This document shows positions 34,748-42,798 of a stretch of 64,000 nt of DNA, one piece after another. Below the pieces are notes generated by a model, which had not been told where the DNA came from, did no database searches, and was given only the letters and a program-made list of their open reading frames with translations. Within the stretch, counting starts at the first letter, position 1. Each line of letters begins with the position of its first letter. This stretch comes from Pirellulaceae bacterium (lineage in GTDB: Bacteria; Planctomycetota; Planctomycetia; Pirellulales; Pirellulaceae). Location of the stretch: positions 124,001 to 188,000 of the forward strand of contig BPJV01000001.1 of the NCBI GenBank assembly GCA_026004795.1, given 5' to 3'. The translations under genes were made by a program, and so were the position numbers.

Positions 34748-36055
34748 CTAATCGCCGCGGCTTAATCGCTTCTGCTCCATAGACAGCACGTACAAAGCAA
34801 CGACGTGAGCTACTTCATCACTTTGCGTGACGTCCGCTAGGAACGGCCGCAGGTCGGCAAAGACCCAGACGGCGATTTTCGTCATATCATTACCAGCTTT
34901 GATGCGCTCGTTACAAATCCGATCCAGCATTTCAGGATTTCCAGCAACGGGCGCGAGAACTAACATCCCGATGACGGTTCCTGCGGCGCCAAACACTTGA
35001 AGTTTCTTTTTTACTGCAGGAACGTCATGCCAGCCTTTCGCAGTCGTGAACTTACGAGGCGGCTGGAGCAGCCTCACTTTCCTGTTCGCTACATGGTAAA
35101 TTCGTTTGAGTTGCTTGGATCTAAAACCTCCAGTTTTGGAATCATACACTCGAACGACACGGCTCTTTTCGAGCTGATCACCCTCTCTCAGCTCTCCGTC
35201 GTATAGAACAATGTCGAGCTGAGTTGTACCTTTTCCGCGACTACCAGCGCCGATGGACAAAACCTTTCGCGTGGAATTATCTATGCATACGTCAGTGTAT
35301 AAGCGTCCCGCAGCAAGAACGTTTTGTTTCTCAATACGATTAAACAATCGGCGCTCAAATTCCTTACCGAAAGCGCCATCGTCCCTCGGGTCGGCGGGTT
35401 TCCATCCCTCATCCTCCATCTCTTCAATAATCGCAAGCATCCATGAGACGAGCAAAGCGTCCGCTTGATGCTCGGGAGATAAATCCGACAGCTCAGCCGG
35501 CCGTCGCTTGGCCAACCCACTCGGATCGGTTGCGTCGACGGGGGCATTGCCCACATACCGATACAAATTCGCATCACCGGCGGCGAAGGAGATGGGGTCT
35601 TGGCTGAGCCAGCGGCCGAGGGTGGGGGAGTACCAGCGGGCCCGGTTGTATTGCAACTCGACGTCACTGTCCCACGACCTGCCAGTATAACCGAAGACCG
35701 CATCGACGGCATCTTGATGGCTGGACGCAATCGCGTTGCCCGCCGCGTCGAAGTCGGCTTCGTGGACCAGGTTGCCGAAGCTGTCGAGCACCTGATGCTC
35801 GCGCACCGTCGAGTTGCTATCGACCAGATCGCGGACCGTCCCCAGGTGATCGGTCAGCGGCCAGTAGACGGGCCCGGCCCCCAGAAACGCGCTGCCGTGG
35901 AACGCGTCCGGCGACCACCAAGACAAATACTGTTCGTCGGCCAACAACTGGTCCACCGCCGCGCTCCACAGGTACCGATTCATCAACCGCGCCGCATCCG
36001 CCCCTTCGGCGTCGAAATCGACGATCCGCAGCACCTCCTGGCCATCAGCCCACAC
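34748..36055 (-). CDS. RHS tip 1: RHS core plus nuclease-like C-terminal domain (predicted toxin)
   Basis: 435 residues from a GTG at 36055. The leader-linked ATG at 36088 is followed after one codon by TAA (ATG AGA TAA, where tip 2 has GTG AGA TGG), so translation must start later or is lost. Residues 1-181 are the shared core, ending DATDPSGL. The C-terminal 254 residues contain GAFGKEFERRLFNRIEK, then GKGTTQLDIVLYDG and VVRVYDSKTGG. The Asp followed by a D-x-K pair on adjacent strands fits a PD-(D/E)xK nuclease active site. A hydrophobic stretch FGAAGTVIGMLVLAPVAG and a helical tail follow. Predicted nuclease toxin by motif only. The next gene is the putative immunity gene. Confidence 0.72.
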   Translation of the reverse strand: MWADGQEVLRIVDFDAEGADAARLMNRYLWSAAVDQLLADEQYLSWWSPDAFHGSAFLGAGPVYWPLTDHLGTVRDLVDSNSTVREHQVLDSFGNLVHEADFDAAGNAIASSHQDAVDAVFGYTGRSWDSDVELQYNRARWYSPTLGRWLSQDPISFAAGDANLYRYVGNAPVDATDPSGLAKRRPAELSDLSPEHQADALLVSWMLAIIEEMEDEGWKPADPRDDGAFGKEFERRLFNRIEKQNVLAAGRLYTDVCIDNSTRKVLSIGAGSRGKGTTQLDIVLYDGELREGDQLEKSRVVRVYDSKTGGFRSKQLKRIYHVANRKVRLLQPPRKFTTAKGWHDVPAVKKKLQVFGAAGTVIGMLVLAPVAGNPEMLDRICNERIKAGNDMTKIAVWVFADLRPFLADVTQSDEVAHVVALYVLSMEQKRLSRGD

Positions 36056-36085
36056 AAAAATCTCTTCGCGATCCGATTTTTATCT

Positions 36086-36138
36086 CATAAGCCTTTGCTA
36101 CAAATAAGGTTACGCAAATCCAACCGGTGGGTGGCACC
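36086..36138 (-). repeat. Leader element of RHS tip 1
   Basis: On the minus strand: GGTGCCACCCACC, 35 bases, TTATG. The ATG heads tip 1 but is followed by a TAA two codons later. Immediately upstream a partial duplicate (GGACTTTAGTGCCACCCAC near 36162-36180) suggests slippage or a second insertion event. Confidence 0.75.
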
Positions 36139-36531
36139 AAAGTCCGTTTTAAAGTCCGTTTGTGGGTGGCACTAAAGTCCTTTTTGCAATGCGGTTGGGC
36201 GCACGATGGTCCTTCCGTGGATTTGTGTCGAGCCGATTGAAGCGCCGGTGAGTTTGGCCTTCGGCCAAAAACGAACTTGGTGCGATTCCGATTCCTGGGG
36301 CGTTGCCGCCAGGCTGCGGTGTCGACAGGGCTTCGCCCAACCTTCCCACTCTCCTGGATTTGTGGGGCGGGCGATTCCAATTGCGACAGCTGGTCGCACT
36401 ACTCGGCCAACCGCCGAACAGTCTCCCAGGGACGGTCTGCCGATGCCATAGGAAGCTCACCCTGGGGGCATAACTTTCTATCGCAAAGCCACTTGGGTCA
36501 ACAGAATTGCTGGGTTGCACGAAATTGCCTG
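36139..36531. repeat. Repeat cluster with a possible RHS junction remnant
   Basis: Contains the inverted copy (about 36245-36345) of the TTTGGGCGAAGCCCTG repeat seen at 616-718. Around 36440-36510 the minus strand reads PSNSVDPSGFAIES, similar to the IDPSGL junction of RHS cores, possibly the last trace of a fourth tip. No intact gene. Confidence 0.5.
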
Positions 36532-36846
36532 ATGGGGGCAGATCTAGAAACGGCGTGGGACCGACCACGGTTACTGATCGTCGATCGGGACGAAGAGCAC
36601 ATCATCAACTCGTTGGCCAAACGCGGATGGGGCTGGCCGTTGGACACGTGTACGACGGTCATTCGGCAGATGTTGATCGGTCGCGAGGAGTTCCTCCGCT
36701 CGACCCGGTGTTCCTTCCTGCGCGTCGAGTTCGATCGGTTGCGACGGGAGCCACGCCAGGTACTGGCGGAGATCACTGGCTTCCTCGACTTCGTCCCCAC
36801 GCCAGAGCGTTTTGCTCGCGCTGTGCAGTTTATTCGGTCGGGTTGA
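36532..36846 (+). pseudogene. 3' fragment of a sulfotransferase-like gene
   Basis: A 104-residue frame reading LLIVDRDEEHIINSLAKRGW, STRCSFLRVEFDRLRREPRQ and VLAEITGFLDFVPTPERFAR. This matches the C-terminal third of PAPS-dependent sulfotransferases (the arginine-rich nucleotide-contact region, then the DPRxxLxxIxxFLG-like ending). The PAPS-loop N-terminal half is missing, so it cannot be active. It begins just after the RHS remnant, with no ribosome-binding site. Confidence 0.5.
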
Positions 36847-37548
36847 TCCGGGGGCAGTGGCAAGCAACCGATTGGCGATGATGGATCCGCAATGACCCTT
36901 CTGACCGTTGGTCTGACCGTTGATTGTATTTTCTGTCCGTTCGGCGCCGGCGAGCGATGGTTGTAAGTAGGATTGCGCGGCCATTTGACGACTGTCAGCT
37001 CTGCGTATTCGCCGGCATGCGGGCAGCCGGACCACTGGTCGGGGGGCTGGGGTACGTCGGGACCGGGAGCAGTCGGGGCTGGAGGCTGTCGGGGGCGGCG
37101 TGCCGGAGCGAGGCGGCTGCCCGACGTAGGGCGCCACTTCCTCTTCGCAGACGCAATTCGGGAGCAGCGTGACCTGCACACGAAGCTGATCAGCACACGA
37201 AGCTGATCAGCACACGAAGCTGATCAGCACACGAAGCTGATCAGCACACGAAGCTGATCAGCACGCGGAGCTAACCGGCGTGAGGAGCTTCAGCCGCTCG
37301 AACACCAGGGGCTCGCTGCGGTCTTAGCCGATCAGCTTCGGTGAGTGTGCGGCAAGCGTGCAGGCGGGAAGAATCTTGGACGGAATCAGGCAGGTGGCTG
37401 GTGTGGCAGCCAGGACTAAATGGAGGTAGAGGCTCAGGGGGCTGCCGGTGCTGGCGGTTGGCTCGATTCGGATGCTTCAGGGCGCATGCCCGCCACGGCT
37501 CAACCAACCCGTGAACGGTTACGCACGAGACAAAGGCCCAATTGAGAT
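36847..37548. other. Gap with a 17-bp tandem repeat, no gene seen
   Basis: 702 bp. The frames present (36571-37179 and 36498-37196 minus) are low-complexity Pro/Arg/Ser stretches that conflict with each other. The only structure noted is the tandem array at 37177-37261. Confidence 0.5.
37177..37261 (+). repeat. 17-bp tandem repeat, five perfect copies
   Basis: CACACGAAGCTGATCAG repeated five times without change, followed by a degenerate sixth unit CACGCGGAGCTAACC. Each unit contains CTGATCAG, a perfect 8-bp palindrome. Confidence 0.9.
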
Positions 37549-38490
37549 CTACTCCTCGGAGGTGATCAATTCCGAAGCCCCACAACGAGACGGATCGACC
37601 AGGTCTTCGTAAGCGGTAGGGTCAGTCAAGTACCGTGGCGAGAATCGCTCTTCGGAAATGGGTTCGTTGACGGAAAACCAGTGAAACTGCGCGTTTGTTT
37701 CGATGACATAATCGATGCCGTCTTCTGACGCCAGCTCCTCAGCGGTCACCGATTTCGGCAGATAGATTCCATCTCGATCCTGCCACTGTTATGTTTCGCG
37801 CCGCTCCACTGCCGTCTTGATCACGCCATCGCGTTTCCAGCGGATCGACTGAGTAAATTCAACCGACATCAGCGTCGTTTTATCGATGTGCCAATCCCAG
37901 TCATGCCCCAAGACTTCCGGGTGATCGCTGATTGACCGGCGGAATATCCTGAGCAAATCGGGCTCTCGCGGAACATCTTCGACTTTCGCAAGCGTCCCGG
38001 ATCGTAAAGACTTAGCCATGTGGGCGTCGAAACTGAACCCGTGTGTAGGTGCGTACCACGGGAACGGAAACTGCTGCACACCGATCATCCGCCAATCCAA
38101 GTTGCCGGTCGATGACAATTCACCGTAAGGATCGCTTTTCACGAGTCTGACTTGACCGATGGGATCCGCCCGATAGGTCCTGCCGTCGAAATGCAACATG
38201 CTCGTTTCTCGCATCTCCAACGGGCCCGCGGCAGTGAGAATCTTCCGACGCGTTTTGTAACCATTACGAACCACCAGGCGTCGTCCCTGGTCGTCTTGCC
38301 GGTTCGCGTACGTGGCCAGGAACTCCTCTACCTCGGCTTCGATGGCAGCCTGCAGGATCCGACAAGCCCCGTGGCGAACGATTTCGTCTAGAGGGCTCCG
38401 ATCATCGAACTGGGCTCGAAACTCGAGTACTTCCCTGTCCAATTTCTCGCCCTCTGCATTCCGAGCAACAACTCTTGTACTCTTGGTCAT
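37549..38490 (-). pseudogene. Chimera of an IS256-type transposase start and an unrelated protein end
   Basis: TAGGAGG precedes the ATG at 38490. Residues 1 to about 93 are the N-terminus of an IS256/mutator transposase (SPLDEIVRHGACRILQAAIE, EFLATYANRQDDQGRRLVVR, NGYKTRRKILTAAGPLEMR). At about 38208 the frame passes without interruption into an unrelated sequence (MLHFDGRTYRADPIGQVRLV, PWYAPTHGFSFDAHMAKSLR) resembling secreted planctomycete proteins of unknown function. A TAA at 37789-37791 interrupts it, but the same frame continues with QWQDRDGIYLPKSVTAEELA to the stop at 37549. The catalytic transposase domain is missing. Probably a deletion fusion, now decaying. Confidence 0.6.
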
Positions 38491-38604
38491 GGCGTATCCT
38501 CCTACCCCTCATCGGGGCACTGTTGGAACCAAACAACTAATACCAGTCAGCAGGATCCGCCATCTTTTCCCTTGTTCCCAGAACATAACTTTCCACAATA
38601 CCTC

Positions 38605-38959
38605 CCAGTTCGAAAGCCGGTTGTTGATCCTGATCCAATGGGGGTGGAACTATTTCACCTTCAATCGTAGTGCTCGGTTGATCACCGGTCCCTTGCGGTG
38701 CCTGAAAGAGGAGGAAAACGAAAACGATTCGTCAACGACAGTCTCCCCGCAGAGCAGCTCGACGAAAATCGAGTGAACATGGTTGTGCGCCCAATGTGTC
38801 CGCGGGACAATTCGGGTGACCGACACGACGCGAAAACAAGACGCGAGAGATGACTACGGCGAGGCCCGTTATCGCGTCGCGCCCTGAGCAGTGTCATGGG
38901 GGGCGCTCCCCGCGGTACCACTGACACGATTCGCCGCAGCGGATACGACGAAGATACCT
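38605..38959 (+). repeat. Right direct repeat of the large insertion (with ndh 3' fragment)
   Basis: 355 bp matching 28538-28891. It begins inside ndh, so 38605-38776 is a dead fragment of the last 57 ndh codons with its stop codon. It ends six bases before the thymidine phosphorylase start. If the right copy is original, it carries the native leader of that gene. Confidence 0.95.
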
Positions 38960-38964
38960 CACGG

Positions 38965-40248
38965 ATGCAGACGATGATTCCCGCAGCCATTATTGCCAAG
39001 ACACGCGACGGCCGAGAGCTTACCGAAGCCGAGATTCGATTCATGATCGAGGGCATGCTCACCGGCGAAGTGGCCGATTACCAGATGGCGGCCTGGGCAA
39101 TGGCTATTCTATGGCGCGGCATGACGCCGCCAGAGACGGCCATCCTCACGCGAGCCATGTTGGATAGCGGTAATCGCTTGCCCCGAGTTTCCGACCGACC
39201 ACGGGTGGACAAGCATTCAACCGGTGGACTGGGCGATAAAGTGTCCTTGATCCTGGCCCCATTGCTCGCCTGCTGCGATCTGGAAGTTCCCATGCTTAGT
39301 GGCCGCGGTCTTGGAATCACCGGCGGCACTCTGGACAAGCTGGAGTCCTATCCGGGGATGCGATGTGACTTAACGATCGAGGAAATCAATCGATGCTTGT
39401 TGGAAGTCGGCTGCGTCATTACCGGAACTACCGACGATATCGCACCGGCCGATCGGCGATTGTACGCCCTGCGCGACGTGACGGGCACAGTGCCCTCGAT
39501 CACGTTGATTACTGCCAGCATTCTGTCGAAAAAGCTGGCGGAGACCCTCGATGCGTTGGTGCTGGATGTGAAGTTCGGCTCCGGCGCCTTGATGAAGGAG
39601 CTGGAACAGGCTCGGCAACTAGCCTCTTCACTCCAAGCAACAGCCGCCCAGTTGCATTTGTCGACCGCTGTCACCATGTCGAGCATGCGTCAGCCTCTGG
39701 GACGCATGGTGGGGAACGCTTGCGAGGTAAATGAAGCGGTAGAGGTGCTGCGCGGAGGGGGGCCACAAGAGGTCCGGCGGCTCGTGCTGCATTTGGCGGG
39801 GCAGGCTCTCACCATGGTCGATCCGGCAATCGATCCGCACGAGGCCCATCGCCGTTTGGCTGAATTGCTCGATAGCGGTCAGGCGCTGACTAGGTTCGCC
39901 AAAATGATCGAACTGCAAGGGGGAAAATTCACCGAACGTTTGGCGGTAGCCAGGCCGACGGTGGTGGAAAGCCCCCACCAGGGCTGGGTGTCGGCCATCG
40001 ATGGCGAGGCCGTGGGCAACGCGATCATCGAGTTGGGCGGCGGACGGCGTCGAATGGAGGACCGGATCGACCATCGAGTGGGAATCGAATTGTCCTGTCG
40101 AATCGGTGACCGCGTCGAGCACCGACAAGAACTGGTAAGGGTGTTTTGCGACGACGCCAACCTGGCCGCGCGTGTCGGCAACCGACTTCTTGAAGCCATC
40201 CAGCTTAGCGATCAACCGCAGGCGGCAGACGAATTGATCGTCACCTGA
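38965..40248 (+). CDS. deoA: Thymidine/pyrimidine-nucleoside phosphorylase
   Basis: Cytoplasmic enzyme that splits thymidine, and in the Pyn subgroup also uridine, with phosphate. The 427-residue protein matches the family from its first residues: TRDGRELTEAEIRFMIEGM, DKHSTGGLGDKVSLILAPLL (phosphate site), SGRGLGITGGTLDKLESYPG, PADRRLYALRDVTGTVPSITL, ASILSKKLAETLDALVLDVK and the C-terminal HRVGIELSCRIGDRVEH hammerhead domain. ATGs at 38965 and 38974 are both possible; neither has a strong ribosome-binding site. DeoA and Pdp types cannot be separated with certainty here, so the symbol is provisional. The leader lies in the right direct repeat. Confidence 0.92.
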   Translation: MQTMIPAAIIAKTRDGRELTEAEIRFMIEGMLTGEVADYQMAAWAMAILWRGMTPPETAILTRAMLDSGNRLPRVSDRPRVDKHSTGGLGDKVSLILAPLLACCDLEVPMLSGRGLGITGGTLDKLESYPGMRCDLTIEEINRCLLEVGCVITGTTDDIAPADRRLYALRDVTGTVPSITLITASILSKKLAETLDALVLDVKFGSGALMKELEQARQLASSLQATAAQLHLSTAVTMSSMRQPLGRMVGNACEVNEAVEVLRGGGPQEVRRLVLHLAGQALTMVDPAIDPHEAHRRLAELLDSGQALTRFAKMIELQGGKFTERLAVARPTVVESPHQGWVSAIDGEAVGNAIIELGGGRRRMEDRIDHRVGIELSCRIGDRVEHRQELVRVFCDDANLAARVGNRLLEAIQLSDQPQAADELIVT

Positions 40249-40522
40249 AAAGCAGCCCGGGCCGAAACGCTTCGCGAGCCTTCGACGTTAGGTAGTCGGT
40301 GGCAGGGGCGGCCTATCTCCCGGCCGGCCGAAGCTCGCTGCTCGCTGCTACGTCTTGCGGCAGATGGAGGATGGCCTTCTCGCTGTCCCATCCAACAGCG
40401 CCTTCTCCATTACTTGCCGCCGCGCCGTAAGTGCGATTCCGCGCCGGTGGTGGGCTCAGCAACTGGCCTGAGAACAGCGGTGCCTGGCGAGCTACCTCGG
40501 GTCGGCGGAGAGTCGCCACCCC

Positions 40523-42046
40523 TCACCGCTGGCCAGGCTCCAGAACTTGAATCGTTGTCGACCAAAAGCTCGGCAGGCCATTGCTGATCGCCACGACTTC
40601 ACCGAACCACGCAACATAATGTTCCGGATGACGATGGACTTCCATTCGCCACTGCCCATCACCGTCGCCACGCTGGGCAACCACTTGATGCCATTGTGCA
40701 TCGCGAAAATCACGCGTGGATGAGCTGGCCACCCAACCACGCACCGTATCGACTTTTGCTTGCACCTCGAGATGCAATCGTGCGGATTTCTGGTCGGCAT
40801 CCTCGGTAAACTTCCAGGCCAATTTGGGCAATGGCTCACCACCATGAAGACTGCGATGAAGCGCCGACGTGGTACCGATGATGCGTGCGTAATCATCCAA
40901 TCCATGCCCTTGGTTGGGGACATACAGCAGGTACTTGTCTCCTTCCAGTTGATCCCAATAAAGGTTGCACGCATCGACAGGCCAATAACGATCGTTGGTG
41001 CCGAAGATCAAAAGTTTCGGCTGCTGCAAGTGGTGGCGGTAGGCGAAAGGATCGACGATCGCTTGCAGGGCACGGCCACGCGGCGTTCCGAGGTAGTTGG
41101 GCAGGTCGAGCTCGGTGTAATCAGCGATCTGCTCCGAGTAGGCGCCCCAAGAGGCGAGCTGATGCCGCATCTGCGCCTCCATATTCAACATGTCGATCAC
41201 CATCGGGGCGATGGCGCGAGCCCGCGGATCGATGGCCCCGGTTAGCCAAGTGGTCCAACCTCGTTTGGAAGCACCAGTGACCGTAAACGACTCGATCCGC
41301 ATTCCCCACTGTTGATGCACCGCCTCGATGGTAGCGTCCATGCCGCGTACCGCGGCCTTGACCATCGGCAACAGGAGCGGCCACGACGGATCCTCCGTCT
41401 CCACGTATCGGGCAAAGGTCTCGGCAATGATCTCATCCTCGTATTTTCCGCCCAGCAGAGGTTGAAACGGGACGTGTGACAAGACCGCGATGGGGCAATT
41501 GAACTGCTTGGCCACGGTAGCCATCAGCAGTGCCTCACGGCGGACGGAGACTTTCTCCGGCCCATTGGGTGGCCAATCGGCGTTCCAGCTACCGCCAGCA
41601 ATCACAAGGACCGCATCACGCCCGTCGACCGGTGCGGTGTCCGGCCGAATAAGGTAGAGCACATGTTTCCACGGCGTCCCTTTCCACGTTTGCGATTGCA
41701 GGTGTAACCTCAGGGCTTGGCATCCGTGCATCGATAGCTCTTCGCGGATCTCCCAGGCGTAGGTCGGGTCCTCCGCATGAACATAATCGGCCAACACGCG
41801 GCCGGCCACGATTGGTTCGGCGGCCAACGCGGTTGGGGGACGAGCCACCATTGTCCACAAGGTCATGGCGAAGAGTACGGCGAGGGCCCATCGTCCGTTT
41901 TCCCATGGCAGAAAGCAACCGTATCGGCTCCCTGCAGGCAGCCCCCTCCTGCTCATGGCAACCGCGTCGCCTGAGCGCGACCGAGCTGCGCACCGGTCGA
42001 TGCTCCTGGTAGACAATGCCGAAGTCAGGCCATCGCGCAACGCCAT
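40523..42046 (-). CDS. PqaA-type secreted hydrolase (PhoPQ-activated pathogenicity-related family)
   Basis: A 507-residue alpha/beta-hydrolase-like protein. AAGGAGG lies 8 bases before the ATG at 42046, which decides the start although the signal peptide (ALAVLFAMTLWTMVARPPTALA) then begins only near residue 53. Core motifs are VLVIAGGSWNADWP, VTGASKRGWTTWLTGAIDPR with the nucleophile Ser in GxSxxG form, LLIFGTNDRYWPVDACNLYW with the Asp, and VPNQGHGLDD with the His. These are typical of the PqaA family, whose substrate is not established. It is convergent with deoA. Probably periplasmic. Confidence 0.85.
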   Translation of the reverse strand: MALRDGLTSALSTRSIDRCAARSRSGDAVAMSRRGLPAGSRYGCFLPWENGRWALAVLFAMTLWTMVARPPTALAAEPIVAGRVLADYVHAEDPTYAWEIREELSMHGCQALRLHLQSQTWKGTPWKHVLYLIRPDTAPVDGRDAVLVIAGGSWNADWPPNGPEKVSVRREALLMATVAKQFNCPIAVLSHVPFQPLLGGKYEDEIIAETFARYVETEDPSWPLLLPMVKAAVRGMDATIEAVHQQWGMRIESFTVTGASKRGWTTWLTGAIDPRARAIAPMVIDMLNMEAQMRHQLASWGAYSEQIADYTELDLPNYLGTPRGRALQAIVDPFAYRHHLQQPKLLIFGTNDRYWPVDACNLYWDQLEGDKYLLYVPNQGHGLDDYARIIGTTSALHRSLHGGEPLPKLAWKFTEDADQKSARLHLEVQAKVDTVRGWVASSSTRDFRDAQWHQVVAQRGDGDGQWRMEVHRHPEHYVAWFGEVVAISNGLPSFWSTTIQVLEPGQR

Positions 42047-42220
42047 CTGTGCCTCCTTGTCAATAGATTACATCGGAATTCGAAGCAAGGCGCATGGGGC
42101 GCATGCCCAAGCCCCATGCTCGGACGATAACCACTGCAGTTAGCTTAGTCCAATCTGCTCCTCCACCAGGAGGCACTGCGGGCCATCGACGCCAACCTGT
42201 TACCATTCGTTACAGATTGA

Positions 42221-42724
42221 TTACCTGGTCTCGGACAAGTCGGCCACTGGCGGAGTGCTCGTTTCGATATCCCGATCCGGCGAGCTTGCGCCGCGCACTT
42301 TGACGAACCCGGATATGGCCACGATGATGGCGGCGAGAATCAGCAGGATGGCCAGCCAGCGTTTCCTGTGACGACGGACCGACTCCAAAGCGGGGCTGCG
42401 CCCGACCAGCGCCGAAGCGATGAAGAAGACGACGAAGGCGGCTAAGATCTTTGTGCCTACCAAGGCGTGGTACAAACTATCCCCTTGGTGCAGGGGCAGA
42501 GCGCGCACATAATTGTAAAACCCGGAAGCGAGGAGCAGTACAATGCCCAGGTGCACGAATCGCTTCCACTTTTCGCGGATGGAATCAGCCAATGCCTCGT
42601 GGGCGGACTGCTCGATACGTTCTGCTGCTGGCAGCAGAACGAAACGGAGGAACGTGGCACCGCCAACCAATACGATCGCCGTGCCCACATGAACGATACG
42701 GGATACAACGTCGAGCCAGTTCAT
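42221..42724 (-). CDS. Four-helix membrane protein, CopD-like
   Basis: A 167-residue integral membrane protein with four hydrophobic segments, starting MNWLDVVSRIVHVGTAIVLV. The start at 42724 follows GAGG; the longer TTG frame to 42739 is less likely. Conserved His in the first helix (RIVHVG) and FVHLGIVLLLASGFYNY resemble CopD/DUF2269-type membrane proteins that may bind haem or copper. The specific role is unknown. It lies 74 bp downstream of the Lon-domain gene on the same strand, possibly in an operon. Confidence 0.65.
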   Translation of the reverse strand: MNWLDVVSRIVHVGTAIVLVGGATFLRFVLLPAAERIEQSAHEALADSIREKWKRFVHLGIVLLLASGFYNYVRALPLHQGDSLYHALVGTKILAAFVVFFIASALVGRSPALESVRRHRKRWLAILLILAAIIVAISGFVKVRGASSPDRDIETSTPPVADLSETR

Positions 42725-42798
42725 CGTGTTGCCTCGCAAGGTGATACCGGTTTAGTCGTCAGCAACGCGGCGGCAGCCAACCGAGCCAACCGCATTCA

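Larger units (their letters stand above)
28892..38604. mobile_element. 9.7-kb insertion carrying an IS relic and RHS tip cassettes
   Basis: All sequence between the two direct repeats. Without it and one repeat, ndh would be followed directly by the thymidine phosphorylase gene. Contents in order: an IS with terminal repeats, hairpin repeats with an IS66 fragment, three RHS tip cassettes, a repeat cluster with a sulfotransferase fragment, a 17-bp tandem repeat, and an IS256-fragment chimera. No integrase, relaxase or replication gene was seen. Boundaries come from the point where the two repeat copies stop matching. Confidence 0.85.

Noticed and set aside
28892-38604. Prophage or integrative conjugative element
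   Set aside because: No integrase, capsid, terminase, relaxase or type IV secretion gene was seen; the content is IS relics, RHS tips and repeats.
38312-38776. A separate gene ending with an NDH-2-like C-terminus
   Set aside because: The C-terminal part is the duplicated ndh fragment in the right direct repeat, and the upstream part is the antisense of the transposase chimera.
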